A program made the position numbers and the translations under genes. Positions 8,671 through 17,376 of a stretch of DNA of 64,000 bases are shown here, one piece after another; positions within the stretch are counted from its first letter, which is position 1; each line of letters starts with the position of its first letter. Under the pieces are notes generated by a model that was given only the letters and a program-made list of their open reading frames with translations, was not told the origin of the DNA and did no database searches. The stretch comes from Leucobacter sp. OLIS6 (lineage in GTDB: Bacteria > Actinomycetota > Actinomycetes > Actinomycetales > Microbacteriaceae), in assembly GCF_002752355.1 (NCBI RefSeq), contig NZ_MRAV01000010.1:86520-150519 (forward strand), in the 5' to 3' direction.

Positions 8671-9690
8671 ATGCCACTCGCCAATCCCCTCTCCCGCGCC
8701 GGATCCGTCGCCGCCATGGCCGTCGTCGCGCTCGCGCTCGCCGCCTGCTCGGCGGTGGTCACCGATGCGGATCGCGCGGCGCGGCAGAGCGGGAACGGAT
8801 CGGCGCCGGTCACGGCGGCAGCGCCGAGCTTCGATCTCACGACGAAGAACCTCGCCGAGCGGCCGCACACGAAGCCCATCGCCGAGGCCGTGGACGCGCT
8901 CGAGCAGAGCGGGTTCCGTCCCGTGCAGGCCGGGAAGCTCACGGTGGCGTTGGGCGGTGCGGGCGCCCCGCCCACCTCGTTCTTCGCCGAGGACGACGCC
9001 CAGACGATCATCGGCAGCGATCCAGACCTCGCCTCGCTCATCGCCGAGGGCCTGGGGCTCGAGTACGCGCCCGAGAACGTGGCCTGGGCCGACTGGCCGC
9101 TCGGCATCGAGTCGGGCAAGTACGACCTGGCGCTCACCAACATCGGCGTCACCGAGGAACGGAAGGAGCTGTTCGACTTCGCGACCTACCGCGACGCCGT
9201 GATGGGCTTCGTCGTGGCCGACGGCAGCGCCGTCGAGCGGATCGCCGAGCCGAAGGACGTCTCGGGTCTGAAGGTCGTGGTGGGCAGCGGCACCAACCAG
9301 GAAAAGTTCCTGCTCGACTGGATCGCGCAGAACCGCGAGGCCGGACTGCCGCCCGGCGAGGCCGTGTACTTCGACGACTTCGCCGCCGGGCAGCTCGCGC
9401 TGAAATCCGGTCGCGTCGACGCGAGCATCCTGCCCTACTCGCTGGCCAAGTTCCAGGAGCAGACGGCGGGCGAGACCCGCGTGGTGGGCAAGTTCAACAG
9501 CGCCTACCCGGTCAGCGGCGAGGTCGGCACCGTGTCGGCGAAGGGCAGCGGGCTCGCGAAACCCGTGCAGATCGTGATCCAGCACCTCATCGACGACGGC
9601 ACCTACGCGAAGGTGCTGCAGCGCTGGGGGCAGGGTGAAGAGGCCGTGCGCACCTCGCAGCTCAATCCGCCCGGATTGCCGAAGCCATGA
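8671..9690 (+). CDS. Extracellular solute-binding lipoprotein 2 (SBP_bac_3 family)
   Basis: This 339-residue lipoprotein has lipobox LAAC (Cys26). It is closely related to the product of 7543: both contain ENVAWADWPLGIESGKYDL, VTEERK.LFDFATYR, VVVGSGTNQEK and the C-terminus NPPGLPKP/RP. The spacer between lipid anchor and domain and several lobe positions differ, so it may bind a related but different ligand for the same transporter. CAGGAGCC lies before the ATG. Its stop overlaps the start of the FAD/NAD(P)-binding protein gene (ATGA). Confidence 0.92.
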   Translation: MPLANPLSRAGSVAAMAVVALALAACSAVVTDADRAARQSGNGSAPVTAAAPSFDLTTKNLAERPHTKPIAEAVDALEQSGFRPVQAGKLTVALGGAGAPPTSFFAEDDAQTIIGSDPDLASLIAEGLGLEYAPENVAWADWPLGIESGKYDLALTNIGVTEERKELFDFATYRDAVMGFVVADGSAVERIAEPKDVSGLKVVVGSGTNQEKFLLDWIAQNREAGLPPGEAVYFDDFAAGQLALKSGRVDASILPYSLAKFQEQTAGETRVVGKFNSAYPVSGEVGTVSAKGSGLAKPVQIVIQHLIDDGTYAKVLQRWGQGEEAVRTSQLNPPGLPKP

Positions 9691-11906
9691 GCGGGGGACA
9701 GGGCACGGGAGCGACCGGCGCAGCCGCTCGGATCGATGAGGCCGGTTCTGCCGGTTCAACCGGGGAGCCCGGCGCAGCCGGTTCTGCCGGGGCAGCCGGC
9801 GAGTCGGTCGTGCGGATCGTCGGCATCGGAGCGGGCCCGGCCGCCGCGATGCTGCTCGAACGCATCGCCGCCAATCGCGCCGAGCTCGCCCCGGACGTCC
9901 GGCTCGAGCTGCGGCTCGTGGATCCGCACCCGCCGGGCGGCGGGCGCATCTGGCGCAGCGCGCAGTCGCCCCTGCTGAAGCTCAACTCGATGCTCGCCGA
10001 CGTCGCGTTCTTCACCGACGCGTCGTGCCGGATCGAGGGGCCGGTCTCGCCGGGCCCCACGCTCGCCGAGTGGGTGCGCGAGGTGCGCGAGGGAACGATC
10101 CCGGCGCCCGCCTGGGCCGACGCCGAGCTGTTCCGCGAACTCGCCGAGATCGGCGAGCGCGACTTCCCGACGCGACGACTGAACAACGCCTACCTGAGCT
10201 GGGCCGTCGACGAGACGTTGCGACGGGCCGGTGCTGCCGGGGTCGCCGGTGGGGTCGATGCTGCCGGTGCCACCGGTGGTGTCGGTGCCGTCGGTGCCGC
10301 CGGACCTCCGGGCTCCGGCGGCCTCTCGGTCGAGTGGGTGCGCGATCGCGTCGTCGACGTCGAGCCGGGATGCGGCGAGAGCGGCGCCCCGCACCGGGTC
10401 CGGCTGGCCTCCGGCGCGGAGCTGACGGCCGACCTCGTCGTGCACGCGCTCGGCCACAGCGGCACGCTGCCGTCCGACGAGTCGATCCGGCTCGGCGCGT
10501 TCGCCGACCGGCACGGACTCGGCTACATCGCGCCCGCGTTCACCGCCGACGTCGACCTCGACGGGGTTCCCGCCGGAGCCGACGTGATCGTGCGCGGCAT
10601 GGGCCTCGCGGCGATTGACCTCGTCGTGCTCCTCACCGAGGGGCGCGGCGGCCGTTTCACCCGCGACGCCGACGGCGCACTCGGGTACCGGCCGAGCGGG
10701 CGCGAGCCGATCCTGCACCTGGGATCCCGACGCGGCGTCCCGTACCGGTCCAAGATCACGACCGCCCTCGCCGGCGACCCCGTGCGCCTGGAGTACCTGG
10801 GAGCGGAGTTCCACGCGGCGCTCGCCGAGCGGGCGGAGCGTCTCGACTTCGAGCGCGACGTGTGGCCGCTCGTCGTCGCCGAACTCACCACCGGCTACTA
10901 CCGCGAACTGAGCACCGGGCACCCCGGGCGCGTGTCCCTCGACTGGGCCGAGTTCGCCCCCCGGCTCCGGGCGGCGCTCGATACGCGGGATCCCGGAGTG
11001 CTCGCCGCGCTCGCCGCCGCGCACGTACCGGACCCCGAGGACCGTTTCGACCTCGCCGTGTTCGACCGGCCGCTCGCGCAGGCCCCCGATCCGGATGAGG
11101 ACCCCGGCGCGGGTGGGTTCGCCGCGTCCGGCGGGTTCGCCGCGGGGTTCGGCGGGTTCGGAGCAGGCTCCGTGCAGGATCGGGTCCGGGCGCACATCGC
11201 GCAGGACCTGCGGCACCGCACCTCGCCCGAGCACAGCGCGACCCTCGCCCTCTTCCTGACCGCGCTGCACGTCTACCTGTCGCTCGCTGAGATCCCTGGG
11301 GAGCGTTGGAACGCGCGCAGCCGCGTCGAACTGCTGCCGGGCCGCTGGCACGGCTTCTTCAGTTACCTCGCGAGCGGGCCGCCCGGGCATCGTCTCGAGG
11401 AGCTGCTCGCGCTGGCGGACGCCGGGATCGTGCGGTTCCTCGGCGCCGACGTCGAGCTCGTGGCCGACGAGGAATCGGGGGTGTTCCGCGCTTCGGGATC
11501 CGCCGCGGTCGCCGGCGGCACGGCGCGCTCCGGTGTTTCGGCCGGTCTGCTGATCGACGCCTGGCTGCCCGAGGCGCGCGCGTCGCGCAGCGACGATCCG
11601 CTGCTGCGTCGGCTCGTGGAGCGCGGCGTGATGCGGGAGCTCGCCGTGGTCGAACGGGGCGAGCGGTTCACGACCGGCCGGATCGAGGCGTCGCCCGAGG
11701 GGCGCCTGCCCGGAGCGCCGCGGCAGTACGCGGTGGGTCCCTTCGTTGCCGGCCTCACCGGCGGGGCGTTCACCCGCCCGGGCTTCGACTCGTTGCCGTT
11801 CCGGGTGCACGACCGCTGCGCCCGGGCCGTACTCGCGGACGCGGTGGTTGCTGTCGCCGCTCGCGAGCAGATTCCGGTGGAGGCCGAGGCGCCCACCGGG
11901 CGGTAG
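9687..11906 (+). CDS. FAD/NAD(P)-binding oxidoreductase-like protein (NAD_binding_9 type)
   Basis: This 739-residue protein has a Gly/Ala-rich N-terminal extension (about 1-40), then a dinucleotide-binding turn VRIVGIGAGPAAAMLLERI and SPLLKLNSM, features of the large FAD-NAD(P)-binding family often annotated as HcnB/YdhS-like or 'FAD/NAD(P)-binding protein'. A second turn occurs around VIVRGMGLAAIDLVVLLTEGRGG. Low-complexity Gly/Ala/Val insertions lie near residues 181-213 and a GGFAASGGFAAGFGGFG stretch near 475. It is the last gene of the operon and could act on the product of the monooxygenases; its reaction is unknown. The start is ATG in the ATGA overlap. Confidence 0.8.
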   Translation: MSGGQGTGATGAAARIDEAGSAGSTGEPGAAGSAGAAGESVVRIVGIGAGPAAAMLLERIAANRAELAPDVRLELRLVDPHPPGGGRIWRSAQSPLLKLNSMLADVAFFTDASCRIEGPVSPGPTLAEWVREVREGTIPAPAWADAELFRELAEIGERDFPTRRLNNAYLSWAVDETLRRAGAAGVAGGVDAAGATGGVGAVGAAGPPGSGGLSVEWVRDRVVDVEPGCGESGAPHRVRLASGAELTADLVVHALGHSGTLPSDESIRLGAFADRHGLGYIAPAFTADVDLDGVPAGADVIVRGMGLAAIDLVVLLTEGRGGRFTRDADGALGYRPSGREPILHLGSRRGVPYRSKITTALAGDPVRLEYLGAEFHAALAERAERLDFERDVWPLVVAELTTGYYRELSTGHPGRVSLDWAEFAPRLRAALDTRDPGVLAALAAAHVPDPEDRFDLAVFDRPLAQAPDPDEDPGAGGFAASGGFAAGFGGFGAGSVQDRVRAHIAQDLRHRTSPEHSATLALFLTALHVYLSLAEIPGERWNARSRVELLPGRWHGFFSYLASGPPGHRLEELLALADAGIVRFLGADVELVADEESGVFRASGSAAVAGGTARSGVSAGLLIDAWLPEARASRSDDPLLRRLVERGVMRELAVVERGERFTTGRIEASPEGRLPGAPRQYAVGPFVAGLTGGAFTRPGFDSLPFRVHDRCARAVLADAVVAVAAREQIPVEAEAPTGR

Positions 11907-11944
11907 CTCGCGAAGACGGGTCAGCAGGGGACTCGGGTTCGGAA

Positions 11945-12004
11945 GGAGATTCGGGTTCAGCAGGACGACGCCGAGTGGTTCCGTCCTGCTGAACCCGAAT
12001 CTCC
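11945..12004. terminator. Long bidirectional terminator hairpin
   Basis: There is a 22-bp perfect stem (11945-11966 with 11983-12004) and a 16-nt loop between two convergent genes. The arm begins GGAGATTCGGGTTCAGCAGG. There is no T-tract on either strand, as is common for high-GC actinobacterial terminators. Confidence 0.8.
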
Positions 12005-12042
12005 TCCGGAAGCGGAAGCGGAGGCGGAAGCGGAGGCGGGAG

Positions 12043-12867
12043 TTAGAGCCGCACCCCGGGGCGCAGCTCGCCGGCTTCGATCCGCACGGGCAGGCGGTTC
12101 TCGGGCGGCGGGAACGGGCAGGTCGCGCTCTCCGAGTACGCGCAGGGCGGGTTGGTCGAGCGGGTGAAATCGATCACGACGGTCTCCGCGTCAACCGGTT
12201 CGACGCCGACGAAGCGGGCCGCGGGAAAGGTGAGGTCGGTGCCGGTCTCGTCGGCGTAGATCGCGCGCAGGTCGCCGCGTTCCGCAGAGCCGAACAGGGT
12301 CAGAGCGAACGGTCGGCCGTCGATCTCGAACTCCGCGGTGCCGGGCGAATCGTAGTGCTGCAGGGCGTCCGGTCCCGCGGCCGATGCGACCGCGACCGCG
12401 TCGCGCACGGCCGGCACGAAGCGGGCGGTGACGCGCCACCGTTCGTCGGGCGGGAACACTCCGGTTCCGGCGTAGTCGCGTCGGTCGGGCGACTCGGGGT
12501 CACGCGGGCGCACCACGATCCGTCCGCTGCGCGCCGCGATGTCGAGCAGGATCTCGCCCCACGTCAGCGAGGCCCCCGCGATCCCCGTCAGCGGGCCGAG
12601 CTCGACCGTGCCCGTCACGAGCTCGCCGTCGCGGGTGACGCTGTCGGCGGCATCGAGCACGACGGTGACGAGGCCGTCGCGGTCGGCGGTCCAGCTGCCA
12701 GGAAGGCCGGGCAGCACGGCCGGCGTCTCGCCGAGCCAGTGCATCGCGGTCGGGCTCAGCGGCCCGTACGGAGCGGTGCGCGCCGCCTCCACGCCGGCGT
12801 GCCAGGCCGCGTGGGCGTCGGAGAAAGCGGTGGAAGCCGCGGGTACTGGAGATGCTGCTGCGGTCAC
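12043..12867 (-). CDS. DUF1684 domain-containing protein
   Basis: This 274-residue cytoplasmic protein has the hallmark C-terminal block of DUF1684: FTRSTNPPCAYSESATCPFPPPENRLPVRIEAGE, with conserved Cys and Pro residues, preceded by RFVGVEPV. The N-terminal part contains HAAWHAGVEAARTAPYGPLSPTAMHWLGE, also typical. The molecular function of the family is not established. The ATG at 12867 is preceded by GGAGGTTTCC. It is convergent with the monooxygenase operon and separated from it by the terminator, so it is probably not functionally part of it. Confidence 0.85.
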   Translation of the reverse strand: MTAAASPVPAASTAFSDAHAAWHAGVEAARTAPYGPLSPTAMHWLGETPAVLPGLPGSWTADRDGLVTVVLDAADSVTRDGELVTGTVELGPLTGIAGASLTWGEILLDIAARSGRIVVRPRDPESPDRRDYAGTGVFPPDERWRVTARFVPAVRDAVAVASAAGPDALQHYDSPGTAEFEIDGRPFALTLFGSAERGDLRAIYADETGTDLTFPAARFVGVEPVDAETVVIDFTRSTNPPCAYSESATCPFPPPENRLPVRIEAGELRPGVRL

Positions 12868-13018
12868 GGAAACCTCCCGGGGTGCGTTCTCGACTCAGCC
12901 AATCACGAGGGGGCGGGCCCGCGGCGAAGGTGACCCGCGGTTACGCGGCCCCGCACCGAACTTCGAGCGGCCGGATCGAGCGGCCGGGTCGAACGGCCGG
13001 GTCGAGCGCCGTCCAAGG

Positions 13019-13840
13019 TCAGCGTCCGCCGTGGGTGTGCGCCCAGACGACGGCCTGGATCCGATCCCGCGCCCCGAGCTTCTGCAGGATCTTCGAGACG
13101 TGCGTCTTGATCGTCGCTTCCCCGAGGAACAGCTCGCATGCGATCTCGGCGTTCGATCGGCCGAGGGCGATGAGGGCGAGCACCTCGCGCTCCCGCTCGG
13201 TGAGCCCGACGCTGTCGAGCGCGGCCGGGTCGATGGTGTGATCGTCGGGCGCGGACCCGGCAGGAGCCCCGCCGGCGCCGGGGTCGGCACCGGCACGGGC
13301 ATTCGCTGCCGAGCGCGGGAGCGTGATCGGCAGGGTGCGGTCGGTGCCGCCCGAGCCTCCCGGCTCGCCCGAGCCGTCCGCGCCCCCGGGTTCGCCCGAA
13401 CCTCCGGCGCCTTCTGCGGCGCGGCTCATGACGGCTCGGGTGACATCGGGGCCGAGCAGGGCGTGCCCGGCCGCGAGGGTGCGCACGGCGTCGACGAACT
13501 GTTCGGCGCGCGCGGTCTTGAGCAGGAACCCGCTGACGCCCGCGGCGAGGGCGTCGAACAGGTATTCCTCGTGCCCGAAGGTCGTGAGCACCAGGACCGC
13601 GGGCGGCTCGGATCCTGTCGGGGGTTCGCTGAGGATCCGCCGGGTCGCGGCGATGCCGTCGAGGTTCGGCATCTCGACGTCCATGCAGATCACGTCGGGG
13701 CGCAGCTCGGCGGCCAGCGCAACGGCCTCGAGGCCGTCGGCGGCTTCGCCCACCACCTCGATGTCGGGTTCGACGGAGAGGATGATGCGGAATCCCGACC
13801 TCACCAGGGCCTGATCGTCGACGAGCAGCACCCGGATCAT
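13019..13840 (-). CDS. LuxR/NarL-family response regulator
   Basis: This 273-residue regulator has a receiver domain (about 1-120, acidic pocket VDDQ, phosphoacceptor Asp54 in ICMDVEMP, switch Thr in LVLTTFGHEE) and a C-terminal LuxR helix-turn-helix (LTEREREVLALIALGRSNAEIACELFLGEATIKTHVSKIL). The two are joined by an unusually long Gly/Ser/Ala/Pro-rich linker of about 70 residues that contains two GSGEPGG-like repeats. It is translationally coupled to the kinase at 13837 (ATGA). It probably controls the divergent ABC exporter genes at 15250. Confidence 0.92.
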   Translation of the reverse strand: MIRVLLVDDQALVRSGFRIILSVEPDIEVVGEAADGLEAVALAAELRPDVICMDVEMPNLDGIAATRRILSEPPTGSEPPAVLVLTTFGHEEYLFDALAAGVSGFLLKTARAEQFVDAVRTLAAGHALLGPDVTRAVMSRAAEGAGGSGEPGGADGSGEPGGSGGTDRTLPITLPRSAANARAGADPGAGGAPAGSAPDDHTIDPAALDSVGLTEREREVLALIALGRSNAEIACELFLGEATIKTHVSKILQKLGARDRIQAVVWAHTHGGR

Positions 13841-15156
13841 GCGTCGACCTCCTCGGCGACGCCGAGGGGCACGCGGGCGCGCACCAGGAATCCGCCCTGC
13901 TCGCGCCGCCCCGATTGCAGCGTGCCGCCCACAGCGCCGATCCGTTCGCGCATGCCCCGGAGGCCGAGTTGGGAACCGCTGGGGCGGGATCCGGGGAGGG
14001 TCTGCCGGATCCCGTCGTCGGTTACTTCGACCTCGACGGCGTCGGCGGTGAACCGCAGCCGGACCGTGCAGCTCGCCCCCGATCCCGCGTGCTTGCGCAC
14101 GTTGGTCAGTGCCTCCTGCAGGACCCGGTAGAGCGCGATGTCGACGAGCATCGGCAGCGGCCTCGGTTCGCCGATCACGATCAGTTCGGTCGGTGTGCCC
14201 GCCCTTCGCGATTCCTCGACGAGTTCGGCGAACTGCGCGACGCCGACGGTCGACGCCGCATCGTCCGCGTCGGGCGAGCGCAGGGTGCGGACCAGGCCGC
14301 GCAGCTCGGTGACGGCGGTGTGCGCGCTCTCCTCGACGACTGCGAGCGCCTCCGAGGCGAGCACCGGGTCCCGATCCAGGCTGCGCCGTGCCGCCGCGGC
14401 CTGGATCCCCATGACCGAGACGTGGTGCGCGACGACGTCGTGCAGTTCGCGGGCCACGCCGAGTCGGTCGAGCGCCACGGCCTGTGCCGCGCTCGTGCGG
14501 CGCTCCAGCTCGAGCTCCCGGCCCTGCGCGTCGAGCTGCGACGCGGTGCGGGCCGCGCGCCAGGCGTGCTGGCCGAAGTAGGCGGCGCCGGCGAAGTAGA
14601 GCAGGTTGGTGAGGATCTGCACGGCGACGAACGCGGCGAGCTGCGAGAAGACGCCGATGCGCGAGTATGCGGGGAATGCTTCGGGGTCGCCGGTGGTGAC
14701 GATGAGGGAGATGATGAGCCACGCGAGCATCGCGATCGAGACGCCCAGCCTGAGCCAGAAGGCCACGACGCGATTGCGACCCCACGCGCCGACCGTGTAA
14801 TAGGCGCAGAAGAGCCCGATGTTGACGAAGAGGATCTCGGGCACGCCGAACTGGCCGCAGACGAAGAAGCCGACGGCGACGAGCAGCAGCACCGCCTCGG
14901 GGAAGCGGCGCCGCACGGCGAGCGGCAGGGTGCAGAGCCCGAGGCCGAGCACCCAGACCCACGGGTCGGCGACGTCCTTGTAGATGCCGATGCGCTCGTA
15001 GAGCAGCGCGCTCAGCACCGCACCGATCGCGATCAACGCCGCGAACGCGGCATCCGCGCGCAGCCCGGCGCGGCTCGGAGCGGGGCGGACCCAGCTCGAG
15101 TCGGTGCGGGGCAACGAGATCGGCATGGGTCCCACGGTATCGGGAGGCACCGACAT
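13837..15156 (-). CDS. NarL-type sensor histidine kinase (HisKA_3)
   Basis: This 439-residue kinase has an N-terminal membrane domain with about five to six hydrophobic segments (35-190), then a DHp domain with phosphoacceptor His239 in RELHDVVAHH and an HATPase domain (IALYRVLQEALTNVRKHAG, VEVTDDG, GLRGMRERIGAVGGTL). It resembles the DesK/LiaS type that senses membrane or envelope conditions. I choose ATG 15156 (MSVPPDTV) because AGGTGG lies 7 nt upstream; an alternative ATG is at 15126. It is divergent from the ABC exporter, a common arrangement for antibiotic or lipid-export control. Confidence 0.9.
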   Translation of the reverse strand: MSVPPDTVGPMPISLPRTDSSWVRPAPSRAGLRADAAFAALIAIGAVLSALLYERIGIYKDVADPWVWVLGLGLCTLPLAVRRRFPEAVLLLVAVGFFVCGQFGVPEILFVNIGLFCAYYTVGAWGRNRVVAFWLRLGVSIAMLAWLIISLIVTTGDPEAFPAYSRIGVFSQLAAFVAVQILTNLLYFAGAAYFGQHAWRAARTASQLDAQGRELELERRTSAAQAVALDRLGVARELHDVVAHHVSVMGIQAAAARRSLDRDPVLASEALAVVEESAHTAVTELRGLVRTLRSPDADDAASTVGVAQFAELVEESRRAGTPTELIVIGEPRPLPMLVDIALYRVLQEALTNVRKHAGSGASCTVRLRFTADAVEVEVTDDGIRQTLPGSRPSGSQLGLRGMRERIGAVGGTLQSGRREQGGFLVRARVPLGVAEEVDA

Positions 15157-15249
15157 CGAGGATCCACCTGGCGGCGGATCCGGATCAGCCCGGCGGGGGA
15201 GGCGCTGGCCCGCGCGGATCCCTAGCGTGGGAGTCGGAAGGGAGAACCC

Positions 15250-16140
15250 ATGATCAGCCTCCACTCGATCTCGCGCAGCTTCGGCGACCGCCGGGTGCTG
15301 CGGGACGTCTCGTTCGACGTCGCGGCGGGCCGGATGACCGGCTTCGTCGGCGGCAACGGCGCCGGCAAGACCACGACCATGCGCATCATCCTGGGCGTGC
15401 TCGCCGCGGACTCGGGGCGCGTCGAGTTCGACGGCGCCGAGATCACGCAGCAGGATCGCGCCCGCTTCGGCTACATGCCCGAGGAGCGCGGCCTGTACCC
15501 CAAGATGAAGGTGCTCGAGCAGCTCGTCTACCTGGCGCGCCTGCACGGCATGGGCTCGGCCGAGGCGAAGCGATCGGCCGAGGGCCTCATCGAGCGGCTC
15601 GGCCTCGAGGAGCGCGCGAACGACACGCTCGAGAGCCTCTCGCTCGGCAACCAGCAGCGCGCCCAGATCGCCGCGGCCCTCGTGCACGATCCCGTCGCCC
15701 TCGTGCTCGACGAGCCGTTCTCGGGCCTCGATCCCATCGCGGTCGAGGTCGTGCTCGGCGTGCTCCGGGACTTCGCGGCCCAGGGCGCACCCGTGCTGTT
15801 CTCCTCGCACCAGCTCGACATCGTCGAGCGGCTCTGCGACGACGTCGTGGTGATCGCCGACGGCTCGATCCGCGCTGCCGGGTCCCGCGAGGCGCTCCGT
15901 GCCGAGCACTCGGGTTCGACGTTCGAGCTGGAGCTCGCGGGCGATACCGCGGACGCCGGCTGGGTGCGCGAGCAGTCCGGGGTCGAGGTCACCCACCTCG
16001 ATGGTCGCTTCGCTCGCTTCGACGCGCCCGAAGACGCCGCTCAGGCGGTGCTGGCCACCGCCGTCTCGCGCGGATCCGTGGCCCGGTTCGCACCCGTCAC
16101 CCCATCCCTCGCCCAGATCTTCCGGGAGGTCATCCGATGA
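15250..16140 (+). CDS. ABC transporter ATP-binding protein (NatA-like)
   Basis: This 296-residue ATPase has Walker A GGNGAGKTT, signature LSLGNQQRAQIAAAL and Walker B LVLDEPFSGLDP with H-loop SSHQ, followed by the DUF4162 C-terminal extension (about 220-296). This architecture is typical of NatA and other ABC-2 exporters of sodium, drugs or lipids. GGAAGGGAG lies before the ATG. A -10-like TAGCGT lies at 15223-15228 in the 93-bp divergent gap. The stop overlaps the permease start (ATGA). Confidence 0.92.
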   Translation: MISLHSISRSFGDRRVLRDVSFDVAAGRMTGFVGGNGAGKTTTMRIILGVLAADSGRVEFDGAEITQQDRARFGYMPEERGLYPKMKVLEQLVYLARLHGMGSAEAKRSAEGLIERLGLEERANDTLESLSLGNQQRAQIAAALVHDPVALVLDEPFSGLDPIAVEVVLGVLRDFAAQGAPVLFSSHQLDIVERLCDDVVVIADGSIRAAGSREALRAEHSGSTFELELAGDTADAGWVREQSGVEVTHLDGRFARFDAPEDAAQAVLATAVSRGSVARFAPVTPSLAQIFREVIR

Positions 16141-17258
16141 CTGCCAACGCTCCCCTCGCCGGCCCGGCCACCGCCGCGACGCCCGCGCGCGCGGCCGGCC
16201 TCGCCTGGCTCGTCGCCGAGCGCGAGATCACCACGCGGGTGCGCAGCAAGGCGTTCCTCGTCTCGACGGGGATCCTGCTCCTCCTCGTGCTCGCCTCGGT
16301 GCTGCTCGGCGGCTTCGCCTCGAAGCTCGGCGGCGATACCAAGGTCGCCGTGGTCGGCACCGCCGGTGCCGTGCTCGAACAGGCGCCCGGCTTCGACCTG
16401 CAGGAGGTCGCGGATCAGTCCGCCGCCGAGAAGCTCGTGCGCTCCGGCGACGTCGAGGCGGCGGTCGTCCCCGGCGGCTCCGGTGCGGGCGGCGTGACCG
16501 TGCTCGCGAAGGACTCGGCGCCCGCGTCCGTCGTGCAGCTGCTCTCGGTGCAGCCCGAGGTGAAGCTGCTCGATCCCCTCGACAAGAACCCGATGCTCGC
16601 ATACTTCATCGCGATCGGCTTCGGCATCGTCTTCATGATGAGCGCCGTGACCTTCGGCACGACCATCGCGCAGAGCGTGGTCGAGGAGAAGCAGACTCGG
16701 ATCGTCGAGATCCTGCTGGCCACCGTGCCCGCCCGCGTGCTGCTCGCGGGCAAGATCATCGGCAACAGCATCCTGGCACTCGCCCAGGTCGTCGCGATCA
16801 TCGCGCTCGCCTCCCTCGGCATGCTCGCCACCGGTCAGGACCTGCTGTTCGGGGATCTCGGCACGGCGCTCATCTGGTTCGGTGTGCTCTTCGCCTTCGG
16901 CTTCGTCCTGCTCGCCACGCTCTACGCGGCGACCGCGGCGCTCGTCTCCCGGCAGGAGGACATCGGTTCGGTCACCAGCCCGGTCATGATGCTCGTGATG
17001 ATCCCCTACGTGCTCGTGATCGTGTTCTACACGAACCCCGAGGTGCTCGCGGTCATGAGCTACGTGCCGTTCTCGGCGCCCGTCGGCATGCCGATGCGTC
17101 TCTACCTCGGACTCGCGGAATGGTGGGAGCCGCTCGTGGCGATCGTGATCCTCATCGCGTCGATCGCGCTCGTGATCGGCGTCGGCGCACGCATCTACGA
17201 GAACTCGATCCTGCGCACCGGCAGCCGGGTGAAGCTCTCCGAGGCGCTCAAGGGCTGA
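16137..17258 (+). CDS. ABC-2 family transporter permease (NatB-like)
   Basis: This 373-residue membrane protein has a first transmembrane helix near 40-60 (AFLVSTGILLLLVLASVLLGG), a large extracytoplasmic loop (about 62-155), and a cluster of helices from about 157 to 350 that includes SVVEEKQTRIVEILLATVPARVLLAGKI, the cytoplasmic coupling loop typical of NatB/CcmB-like ABC-2 permeases. It is translationally coupled to its ATPase. The exported substrate is unknown; the adjacent two-component system suggests an envelope-stress or antimicrobial export role. Confidence 0.9.
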   Translation: MTANAPLAGPATAATPARAAGLAWLVAEREITTRVRSKAFLVSTGILLLLVLASVLLGGFASKLGGDTKVAVVGTAGAVLEQAPGFDLQEVADQSAAEKLVRSGDVEAAVVPGGSGAGGVTVLAKDSAPASVVQLLSVQPEVKLLDPLDKNPMLAYFIAIGFGIVFMMSAVTFGTTIAQSVVEEKQTRIVEILLATVPARVLLAGKIIGNSILALAQVVAIIALASLGMLATGQDLLFGDLGTALIWFGVLFAFGFVLLATLYAATAALVSRQEDIGSVTSPVMMLVMIPYVLVIVFYTNPEVLAVMSYVPFSAPVGMPMRLYLGLAEWWEPLVAIVILIASIALVIGVGARIYENSILRTGSRVKLSEALKG

Positions 17259-17274
17259 ACGCTCGTCGTGCGCA

Positions 17275-17308
17275 GCGGGGCCGCGGACCATCGGGTCCGC
17301 GGCCCCGC
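17275..17308. terminator. Bidirectional terminator hairpin
   Basis: A perfect 15-bp stem (GCGGGGCCGCGGACC at 17275-17289 with its complement at 17294-17308) and a 4-nt loop lie between the convergent exporter and xthA genes. There is no T-tract. Confidence 0.8.
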
Positions 17309-17376
17309 CGCGTTCTCCGCGGGTGCGGCACGCGCGCTGCGATCCCGTCGGATCGGCGGTCGGAGATCCGACCGGA

